Shown here: piece by piece, positions 57,359 to 64,000 of the stretch
How the letters are laid out: each line of letters begins with the position of its first letter
How positions within the stretch are numbered: position 1 is the stretch's first letter
DNA from: Klebsiella aerogenes KCTC 2190
Lineage (GTDB): Bacteria; Pseudomonadota; Gammaproteobacteria; Enterobacterales; Enterobacteriaceae
Direction: 5' to 3'
Assembly (NCBI RefSeq): GCF_000215745.1
Contig: NC_015663.1
Coordinates: 744,001 to 808,000 of the forward strand
DNA length: 64,000 bases
The notes under the pieces: model-generated
Seen by the model: the letters and a program-made list of their open reading frames with translations, nothing else
Databases searched by the model: none
Told to the model about the DNA's origin: nothing
Made by a program: the position numbers and the translations under genes

Positions 57359-59290
57359 TTAACTCTTATCCTGCACCCGGCGTTTAAACTGCCCGGCGTC
57401 GATATCGTACTGCTTCATCTTGCGCCACAGCGTGGTACGGCCAATATTCAGCAACTGCGACATCTCCTGTACCCGGCCGCTGGTCACTCGCGCCGCCTGG
57501 ATAATCGCCTCTTTCTCGATGGCGCTGAAGGAGAGACTTGATGGCAGTAGCGATGAGGACGCCTCGCTACCCGGCCGGGTTGAGAAGAGATGTTCGGGGA
57601 GATTGCTTAAGCGAATATGCCCGTTATCGCTGCTCATCGCGATATTCTCAATAATGCTATTAAGCTCAAAATCGTTGCCCGGCCACGAGTAGGCGGTCAG
57701 TTGGGCCAGCGCGTCGTCATCGACCTTCAGCCGCGATGAAAAGCGTTTCTCCAGCCGACGCAGACGGCTATGCACCAGCGAAGGAATACTGCCGCGTCGC
57801 GCCCGCAGCGGCGGAATGACTATCTCAAACGAATGTAGCGCATAGTACAGCTGGCGGCTAAAGCGGTTCTGCTCCACCAGGTTCGCGAGGTCGACGGTGG
57901 TGGTGGCGATCACTTTCACATCCACCGGAATCAGCCGCCGGGCATCAAGACGCGTCAGCACGCCCTGTTTTATCACCTGCAGCAGCGCTGACTGCAGCTC
58001 GGGGGCCAGATACTCTATTTTTTCCAGGAACAGCGTGCCGCCGTTGGCCAGCTCAAGGCGGCTGAGGCGGCCATTTTCATCGTCGGTTGGCGCGCTGCCC
58101 ATAAAATCCTGGCCCAGTACGCTGTCGGCGTACAGCTGGCAGTTAACCGAAATATATGGGCCCGGCGCCCGCTCGCTTTCGTTATGGATCGCCTGGCTCA
58201 GTAATTCTTTACCCACCCCTTCCTCGCCGCACAGCAGCACCGGGAAAGCGCCGCGCGCCGCCTGGCGACCAAAGTGGATCAGCCTGCGGGTTTCCGGGTC
58301 ATCCGCCGACATCTGTTCGAAGGTATGGCTCACTTTGCCCAATTGGCTGGTCATTAATTGACGCATCTGCTCCACCGGGTGGAGCAGTAAAATGAAGCTA
58401 TTGCCCTGCTCTTCCACGATAGGCTTCAGGGTGATCACCGCGTCGATAAACTGATGCTGGCTCTCGAAGGTCACTTCCACATGATTAAGCCCGCGGGCCT
58501 GTTTAATCGCGCGGCGCAGCAACGCCGGCAGGGTCAACAGCTCATTGATATTCCGCCCCTGGCTGGCCTGGGTATCGAGATGCAGCAGCGTGGCCGCCTG
58601 CACGTTGAGAAACTGCAGCACTCCCTGCTCGTTCCACGCCATCACCCCGTCGTCCATACTTTCCAGCAGGCCGTACATTTGATTAAGGTGGCGGTTAGAT
58701 TCCGCCAGCAGGCTGTCGGTAAGCAGCGAGTTACCCACTTCGCGGGCGATGGCCAACGTCAGCGACAGATCCGCCGGGGCCCACTCTTCGCGCAGGCAGC
58801 ATAGCGAAATAGATCCAAACAGGCGGCCATGGTTATCGAACACCGGCGTCGAACTGAACGACCAGCGCCGCAGCGCCTGCTTAAAGTGCTCGTCGCCCGC
58901 GGTGTTGACCGGCTGTCCGAGCATCGAAGCCAGCGACAGCGCGCAGGTGCCGATAATGCTCTCCGCGCAGTAGCTGCCGTCGCGAAATCCCAGTTCCGCC
59001 AGCTGTTCCAGGGTCTGCGGATTGCCACAGCGGCTCAGAATACAGGCCGACTCATCAAGGATGAACAGCGCGCAGGAACGGTTGGCCATAAACTCCCACG
59101 CATCTTCCAGCGCCGCCTGGCCGATGGTCAGCAGCGCGGTTTTGCGACGGCAGATCGATTCAAAGGTCAGCCCCTGCGCCTGATGCGGCGCCTGCCAGGT
59201 TTCCCGCTGCATAAATTTGCTGCAGCGATGCCACGACTGGCTGATAACGGCTGAAACTTCATTTTCCGCACCCTGAGTCTGAGCTGTCAT
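57359..59290 (-). CDS. dhaR: Transcriptional activator of the dha regulon, DhaR
   Basis: 643 aa. N-terminal GAF-type sensor (about 30-190), a PAS-like region (MYGLLESMDDGVMAWNEQGV), a central AAA+ domain with Walker A LLCGEEGVGKELL but no GAFTGA loop (QDFMGSAPTDDENGR), and a C-terminal Fis-type helix-turn-helix (AARVTSGRVQEMSQLLNI then GRTTLWRKMKQY). E. coli DhaR likewise lacks GAFTGA and works with sigma-70. It responds to the dihydroxyacetone kinase subunits DhaK and DhaL. Converges on the right regulator with 10 bases between stops. Confidence 0.93.
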   Translation of the reverse strand: MTAQTQGAENEVSAVISQSWHRCSKFMQRETWQAPHQAQGLTFESICRRKTALLTIGQAALEDAWEFMANRSCALFILDESACILSRCGNPQTLEQLAELGFRDGSYCAESIIGTCALSLASMLGQPVNTAGDEHFKQALRRWSFSSTPVFDNHGRLFGSISLCCLREEWAPADLSLTLAIAREVGNSLLTDSLLAESNRHLNQMYGLLESMDDGVMAWNEQGVLQFLNVQAATLLHLDTQASQGRNINELLTLPALLRRAIKQARGLNHVEVTFESQHQFIDAVITLKPIVEEQGNSFILLLHPVEQMRQLMTSQLGKVSHTFEQMSADDPETRRLIHFGRQAARGAFPVLLCGEEGVGKELLSQAIHNESERAPGPYISVNCQLYADSVLGQDFMGSAPTDDENGRLSRLELANGGTLFLEKIEYLAPELQSALLQVIKQGVLTRLDARRLIPVDVKVIATTTVDLANLVEQNRFSRQLYYALHSFEIVIPPLRARRGSIPSLVHSRLRRLEKRFSSRLKVDDDALAQLTAYSWPGNDFELNSIIENIAMSSDNGHIRLSNLPEHLFSTRPGSEASSSLLPSSLSFSAIEKEAIIQAARVTSGRVQEMSQLLNIGRTTLWRKMKQYDIDAGQFKRRVQDKS

Positions 59291-59325
59291 ATCCCTTTTC
59301 CGCTGGAGTTAACACAGTTAAAACG

Positions 59326-59356
59326 ACAAAACCCTCCGGCAGCGGCTGCCGGAGGG
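59326..59356 (-). terminator. Terminator between dhaD and dhaR
   Basis: On the minus strand, stem CCCTCCGGCA / TGCCGGAGGG followed by TTTTGT. It separates dhaD from dhaR transcription. Confidence 0.85.
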
Positions 59357-59403
59357 AGGAGTTGATGCCGCAATGCGCCGCGGCATAGAACCTTGTGAAA
59401 GAC

Positions 59404-60501
59404 TTAACGCGCCAGCCACTGCTGCCCAAGCAGGTCCGCGGTAAGGATGGCGGCGTAGACGCTATCCGCGGTGACCGGGAACGGCATATTGTGGATGGTT
59501 TCGCCTTCCGCGCAGGTGGCTTTCGCCACCGCGTGGATTTTGCTTTCGATACCCTCTTTCACGCCCATCTGGGCAAGGGTGATCGGCAGGCCGACTTTTT
59601 CACAGAAGCCCATCACGGTTTCGATCTCTTCCAGCGGGCTATTTTGCAGTACCAGCTGCGCCAGGGTGCCGAAAGCGACTTTTTCGCCGTGATACAGATG
59701 GTGGCACTCTTCAAGGATGGTGAAACCGTTGTGAATCGCGTGCGCGCCGGCCAGGCCGCTGCTCTCAAAACCGATACCGCTCAGATAGGTGTTGGCTTCG
59801 ACAATACGCTCCAGCGCATCGGTCACCACTCCAGCCTGAGCAGCCAGGCGTGCTTTTTCGCCTTCCGCCAGCAGCGTATCATAGCACAGGCGCGCCAGGC
59901 TCAAGGCAGCCGCCGTGGACTGCCCACCCGCCATGCTGGTGGCTCGCGCATCGAAGCAGGCCTTGGCTTCAAACCAGGTGGAGAGCGCATCGCCCATCCC
60001 GGCCACCAGCAAGCGTACCGGCGCTTTGGCGATAATCGCCGTGTCCATCACCACCATATCCGGGTTTTTCGGGTAGATCAGATACTCTTCAAACTCGCCC
60101 GCCTCGGTGTAGATAACCGACAGCGCGCTGGTCGGCGCATCGGTTGAAGCAATTGTCGGGATCACCACCACCGGCAGCTTCTGGTAATAGCCGATCGCCT
60201 TCGCGGTATCGAGGGTTTTCCCGCCGCCGATACCCACCACGCCGCGGCAGCCGTGCTGCTTAAGAATGGCGATCAGGCGGTTGATTTCCGCATGGCTGCA
60301 CTCGCCGTTAAATCGTTCCGCATGGCAGCTAATATTGTGGCTATGCAGGCCGTTCAATACTTTGTCGCCCGCCAGCTTCATCACGAAGTCATCGGCGATA
60401 ACAAAAAAGCTGTCGGCCAGGTTTTTAGCGTATTCGCCAAACAGCATGGCGGCATCAGGTCCCTGGAGATATTTGGCTGGAGATTGAATAACTTTTAGCA
60501 T
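59404..60501 (-). CDS. dhaD: Glycerol dehydrogenase (NAD+)
   Basis: 365 aa from MLKVIQSPAKYLQGPD at 60501; an ATG five codons earlier is less likely since GAGGGTGAAAGG lies between. Iron-containing-type alcohol dehydrogenase fold with GIGGGKTLDTAKAIG (NAD site), PTIASTDAPTSAL, and zinc ligands D in AGMGDALSTW, H in GLAGAHAIHNG and H in LYHGEKVAFG. Oxidises glycerol to dihydroxyacetone, the substrate of DhaKLM. Confidence 0.96.
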   Translation of the reverse strand: MLKVIQSPAKYLQGPDAAMLFGEYAKNLADSFFVIADDFVMKLAGDKVLNGLHSHNISCHAERFNGECSHAEINRLIAILKQHGCRGVVGIGGGKTLDTAKAIGYYQKLPVVVIPTIASTDAPTSALSVIYTEAGEFEEYLIYPKNPDMVVMDTAIIAKAPVRLLVAGMGDALSTWFEAKACFDARATSMAGGQSTAAALSLARLCYDTLLAEGEKARLAAQAGVVTDALERIVEANTYLSGIGFESSGLAGAHAIHNGFTILEECHHLYHGEKVAFGTLAQLVLQNSPLEEIETVMGFCEKVGLPITLAQMGVKEGIESKIHAVAKATCAEGETIHNMPFPVTADSVYAAILTADLLGQQWLAR

Positions 60502-60652
60502 TCCTTTCACCCTCAAATAAGTGCGTATGTTGACACGTGAGCCCAGGCCGTCATGCCGCGGCGCCTGATATCAATGGCGCTTACAGCCACGCTGCCGGAG
60601 CGATGCATCCACTGTAGGGCGAGCCGCGGCGAAAAAAATTTTTCCCTTTTTT

Positions 60653-60699
60653 GTTCTGTTCTGAAACAGATAAAAAAATAATGCGTTTCACATTGAAAC
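60653..60699. promoter_or_regulatory. Paired dyads on the dhaD side
   Basis: GTTCT-N5-GAAAC (60653-60667) and GTTTC-N5-GAAAC (60685-60699), centres 32 bases apart, about 150-200 bases before dhaD. Same pattern as the pair near dhaK; likely DhaR sites. Confidence 0.5.
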
Positions 60700-60905
60700 A
60701 ATGTGACTGAGAAAGCGATGGGATTGCGATCGCGATCGGCTCATTTTGGCAAAAAAGCCGCTATCGTCTCCCTTCTTTAACGCAGGAAATCGCCTCAATG
60801 CGGCACAATGGCGAAAAAAATCATCCTTGCCCCATTTCTGATAGCAGAAAAAAACGGACAAATTATTAGCGCTGGCTCGCATTTCTCCTGTTTATCGGCA
60901 ATTAA

Positions 60906-60952
60906 TGTTCCATAAAGGAACAAAAATTCTTTTCTACGTTCCGTTATGGAAC
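60906..60952. promoter_or_regulatory. Paired dyads on the dhaK side
   Basis: TGTTCC-ATAAA-GGAACA (60906-60922) and GTTCC-GTTAT-GGAAC (60938-60952), centres 31 bases apart, about 105-150 bases before dhaK. Two close, in-phase sites suit a dimeric or oligomeric activator such as DhaR. The remaining 556-base dhaD-dhaK spacer holds no gene. Confidence 0.6.
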
Positions 60953-61057
60953 ACATTTTGACGGCATTTTATTTTGCGCCCGCTCAGCCAGAATCACTAC
61001 ATCGCCGGGCTACCCTTATAGACAGGCGACCTCTCCCTACCCTACGGAGCATAAACA

Positions 61058-62128
61058 ATGAAAAAACTGATTAACCGTGTGGAAGATGTACTGAGTGAAC
61101 AGCTTATCGGCCTGGCGAAGGCGCATCCTGAACTGACGCTGCACCAGGACCCGGTCTATGTCACCCGCGCTGATGCGCCGGTCGCCGGCAAAGTGGCGCT
61201 GCTCTCCGGCGGCGGCAGCGGACACGAACCGATGCACTGCGGCTACATCGGCCAGGGCATGCTCTCCGGCGCCTGTCCGGGGGAAATTTTCACCTCGCCG
61301 ACGCCGGACAAAATGTTCGAATGCGCGATGCAGATTGACGGCGGCGAAGGCGTCCTGCTGATTATCAAAAACTATACCGGCGACATCCTGAATTTTGAGA
61401 CCGCCACCGAGCTGCTGCACGAAAGTGGCGTTAAGGTTACCACCGTCGTGGTGGATGACGACGTGGCGGTAAAAGACAGCCTCTATACCGCCGGACGCCG
61501 CGGCGTCGCCAATACCGTGCTGATTGAAAAACTGGTCGGCGCCGCCGCCGAACGCGGCGTCTCGCTGGAAGCCTGCGCTGAACTGGGCCGCCGTTTAAAT
61601 AACCTTGGCCACTCGATTGGCATCGCGCTGGGCGCCTGCACCGTACCGGCCGCCGGACAGCCCTCCTTTACCCTGAAAGACGATGAGATGGAGTTCGGCG
61701 TCGGCATCCATGGCGAGCCGGGTATCGACCGCCGCCGCTTCAGCTCGCTCGACCAAACCGTCGATGAGATGTTCGATACCCTGCTGGAAAACGGCGCATA
61801 CAGCCGCACGCTGCGCCAGTGGGATAACGTCAAGGGAGCGTGGCAGGAAGTGAAACAGAGCAAAACCGCGCTGCAAAACGGCGATCGGGTTATCGCGCTG
61901 GTCAATAACCTCGGCGCCACGCCGCTTTCAGAACTGTACGGCGTTTATAACCGCCTCGCCCAGCGCTGCGAAGCGTCCGGCATTGTGATTGAACGCAACC
62001 TCATCGGCAGCTACTGCACCTCGCTGGATATGGCGGGTTTCTCCATCACCCTGCTGAAGGCGGATGATGACACGCTGGCGTTATGGGACGCCCCGGTCCA
62101 TACCCCGGCGCTGAACTGGGGAAAATAA
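61058..62128 (+). CDS. dhaK: PTS-dependent dihydroxyacetone kinase, substrate-binding subunit DhaK
   Basis: 356 aa. Binds dihydroxyacetone covalently through a His, here in [13 protein letters not shown] near residue 218; also [16 protein letters not shown] near the N-terminus. Together with DhaL and DhaM makes dihydroxyacetone phosphate using phosphoenolpyruvate. CGGAG precedes the start. Also acts as corepressor of DhaR in E. coli. Confidence 0.97.
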   Translation: MKKLINRVEDVLSEQLIGLAKAHPELTLHQDPVYVTRADAPVAGKVALLSGGGSGHEPMHCGYIGQGMLSGACPGEIFTSPTPDKMFECAMQIDGGEGVLLIIKNYTGDILNFETATELLHESGVKVTTVVVDDDVAVKDSLYTAGRRGVANTVLIEKLVGAAAERGVSLEACAELGRRLNNLGHSIGIALGACTVPAAGQPSFTLKDDEMEFGVGIHGEPGIDRRRFSSLDQTVDEMFDTLLENGAYSRTLRQWDNVKGAWQEVKQSKTALQNGDRVIALVNNLGATPLSELYGVYNRLAQRCEASGIVIERNLIGSYCTSLDMAGFSITLLKADDDTLALWDAPVHTPALNWGK

Positions 62129-62138
62129 GGAGCACGAC

Positions 62139-62771
62139 ATGTCACTGAACAGAACGCAAATCGTCGACTGGCTGTACCGCTGCGGCGACATTTTCACCAA
62201 ACAGAGCGATTTTCTCACCGGCCTTGATAAAGAGATCGGTGACGCCGACCACGGCCTCAATATGCATCGCGGCTTCAGCAAAGTGGTCGAAAAGCTGCCG
62301 TCGATCGCCGATAAAGACATCGGTTTTATTCTCAAGAATACCGGGATGACGCTGCTTTCCAACGTCGGCGGCGCCAGCGGCCCACTGTTCGGCACCTTCT
62401 TTATCCGCGCCGCCCAGGTCACCCAGGCGCATCAGAGCCTGACCCTCGACGAGCTTTATCAGATGATCCGCGAAGGCGCGGACGGCGTCGTCAACCGTGG
62501 TAAAGCGGAGCCGGGCGATAAGACGATGTGCGACGTCTGGCTGCCGGTGGTGGAATCCCTGCGTCATTCCAGCGAGCAACATCTGTCTATCCCTGCCGCG
62601 CTGGATGCCGCCTGCGAAGTGGCCGAGCGCGCCGCCCACGCCACCATCACCATGCAGGCCCGTAAAGGCCGCGCCAGCTATCTCGGCGAGCGCAGCATCG
62701 GGCATCAGGATCCCGGCGCGACCTCGGTGCTGTTTATGGTTCAGATGCTGGCTGCCGCCGCCAAAGAGTAA
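62139..62771 (+). CDS. dhaL: Dihydroxyacetone kinase ADP-binding subunit DhaL
   Basis: 210 aa. Contains the Mg-ADP ligands in GDADHGLNMHRGF (three Asp/His near residue 30) and NVGGASGPLFGT, and GDKTMCDVWLP. ADP stays bound and is rephosphorylated by DhaM. AAGGAG before the ATG, 10 bases after dhaK. Confidence 0.97.
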   Translation: MSLNRTQIVDWLYRCGDIFTKQSDFLTGLDKEIGDADHGLNMHRGFSKVVEKLPSIADKDIGFILKNTGMTLLSNVGGASGPLFGTFFIRAAQVTQAHQSLTLDELYQMIREGADGVVNRGKAEPGDKTMCDVWLPVVESLRHSSEQHLSIPAALDAACEVAERAAHATITMQARKGRASYLGERSIGHQDPGATSVLFMVQMLAAAAKE

Positions 62772-62781
62772 GGAAATCGCG

Positions 62782-64000
62782 ATGGTAAACCTAGTTATTG
62801 TTTCTCATAGCGCCCGGCTGGGCGAAGGTGTCGGAGAACTGGCCCGGCAGATGTTAATGAACGATGGCTGTAAGCTGGCGATCGCCGCCGGGATCGACGA
62901 TCCCGACAACCCGATCGGCACCGATCCGATTAAAGTCATGGAGGCGATCGAATCCGTCGCCGATACCGACCATGTACTGGTGATGATGGATATCGGCAGC
63001 GCCCTGCTCAGCGCCGAAACCGCACTCGATCTGCTCGATCCGGCGATGGCGGCAAAAGTGCGGCTGTGCGCCGCGCCGCTGGTCGAAGGGACGCTGGCGG
63101 CCACCGTCAGCGCCGCCTCCGGCGCCGGAATCGACAAAGTTATCGCCGATGCCATGAACGCCCTGGAAGCCAAGCGGGTTCAGCTGGGTTTACCTTCGCA
63201 CACGCCTGACGCCGCCGCCCCAACGCTTGCTGACGACGGCGATGCTAAATCGGTTTCAGTCATTATTAACAATCACAACGGCCTGCACGTGCGTCCGGCA
63301 TCAAAGCTGGTCGCCGCGCTGGCGGGTTTTAACGCCGACCTGGTGCTGGAGAAAAACGGCAAATGCGTCACCCCGGACAGTCTGAATCAAATCGCTCTGC
63401 TGCAGGTGCGCCGCCACGATAAGCTGCGCCTGCTGGCCCGCGGTCCGGACGCCGATGCCGCGCTGGCGGCGTTTCAGGCGCTAGCCGCCGATAACTTCGG
63501 CGAGTCGCCGGAGGCGCAGCCGACAGCGGAACCCGCCATACCTGCGCGTGTTGAAGGCGCGGCGCTGCTTTATCCGCTGGCGCCGATCCAACCGGCGCTC
63601 CCCGCCGCCGCCGACGTTGCTCGCGAGCAGCAGCGCCTGCGCCAGGCGATCGACCAGACGCTGGCCGATCTCAATGCGCTCACCGAGCTGGCGGAAAACA
63701 AATTTAACGCCGATATCGCGGCGATCTTCGCCGGTCATCACACCTTGCTCGACGATGAAGATCTGTTTGATGCCGCCAACGATCGCCTGCTCACCGAACA
63801 GTGCTCGGCGGAATGGGCGTGGCATCAGGTGCTGATGGAGCTCAGCCAGCAGTATCGTCAGCTGGATGACGCCTATCTGCAGGCCCGTTATATCGATATC
63901 GACGATATTCTGCAGCGCACGCTGCGCCATCTGCAGGGTATAAAGGAGACGCTGCCATTCGCCAGTGAGCCGACGATTATTATCGCCGACAATATTTATC
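62782..64000 (+). CDS. dhaM: PTS phosphotransferase subunit DhaM (partial)
   Basis: Runs off the window end; 406 codons are present. Order: EIIA-Man-like domain with phospho-His in VIVSHSARLGEG (H9) and MMDIGSALLSAE; an HPr-like domain around residue 155-235 with the phospho-His in NHNGLHVRPASK; then the start of an enzyme I N-terminal domain. DhaM transfers phosphate from HPr to ADP on DhaL. TAAGGA lies between dhaL and dhaM. Confidence 0.95.
   Translation, partial: MVNLVIVSHSARLGEGVGELARQMLMNDGCKLAIAAGIDDPDNPIGTDPIKVMEAIESVADTDHVLVMMDIGSALLSAETALDLLDPAMAAKVRLCAAPLVEGTLAATVSAASGAGIDKVIADAMNALEAKRVQLGLPSHTPDAAAPTLADDGDAKSVSVIINNHNGLHVRPASKLVAALAGFNADLVLEKNGKCVTPDSLNQIALLQVRRHDKLRLLARGPDADAALAAFQALAADNFGESPEAQPTAEPAIPARVEGAALLYPLAPIQPALPAAADVAREQQRLRQAIDQTLADLNALTELAENKFNADIAAIFAGHHTLLDDEDLFDAANDRLLTEQCSAEWAWHQVLMELSQQYRQLDDAYLQARYIDIDDILQRTLRHLQGIKETLPFASEPTIIIADNIY

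Noticed and set aside
57359..59290. DhaR lacking the GAFTGA loop as a mutation
   Set aside because: E. coli DhaR also lacks it and works with sigma-70, so this is the family state.

Overview
The window is enterobacterial chromosome, most likely Klebsiella. Three things point there: the backbone gene order (qseC-mdaB-ygiN / parE operon / tolC-ygiBC / ygiD / ribB / ubiK / glgS / hldE-glnE-ygiF / ygiM-cca / uppP / folB / plsY / tsaD / rpsU-dnaG-rpoD / mug / tRNA-Ile2) is that of E. coli and its relatives; the coding GC is high; and a dha regulon (dhaR, dhaD, dhaKLM) and Ser-type sulfatases with radical-SAM maturases are present. The species cannot be fixed from the sequence alone.

Layout. 1-31 kb is conserved backbone, differing from E. 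coli K-12 by an MFS transporter between plsY and tsaD (the ttd tartrate genes stand there in K-12) and by no zupT between ygiD and ribB. RNA-level features include an FMN riboswitch before ribB, a marbox before tolC, several terminators, and a 56-bp palindromic repeat present twice in opposite orientations.

31.0-39.4 kb is a decayed P2-like prophage in the 3' half of the tRNA-Ile2 gene, bounded by 49-bp direct repeats with one mismatch. What remains, in P2 order, is a truncated terminase ATPase (P), a frameshifted portal (Q), a cos-like 19-mer, an AT-rich gene for a protein with an N-terminal PD-(D/E)XK-type nuclease motif and a P-loop NTPase, an intact IS3-family element, the last ~34 codons of the integrase, and a two-gene cargo operon beside the right attachment site. 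The nuclease-NTPase gene stands where P2 carries old/tin, a known hotspot for anti-phage genes. It is the best candidate here for an undescribed defence protein.

39.4-42.2 kb holds small accessory ORFs of mostly unknown function, all on the minus strand.

42.2-57.3 kb is a mirror-symmetric sulfatase region. The left arm is a Crp/IprA-like regulator diverging from a periplasmic Ser-type sulfatase, an anaerobic sulfatase maturase (anSME), and six further genes whose junctions overlap or abut (MoxR ATPase, DUF58, DUF4381, VWA, VWA-TPR, BatD-like). The right arm is a paralogous regulator diverging from a second sulfatase, a second anSME and a periplasmic HAD phosphatase. Both arms share an operator-like sequence near the regulator and a terminator-like hairpin between sulfatase and maturase. 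Joining anSME to a MoxR-VWA chaperone-type system suggests a coupled maturation or quality-control system for sulfatases.

57.4-64.0 kb is the dihydroxyacetone/glycerol locus: dhaR and dhaD on the minus strand, and dhaK, dhaL and the start of dhaM on the plus strand. The spacer between them carries two pairs of similar dyads, each pair spaced about 31-32 bp centre to centre.
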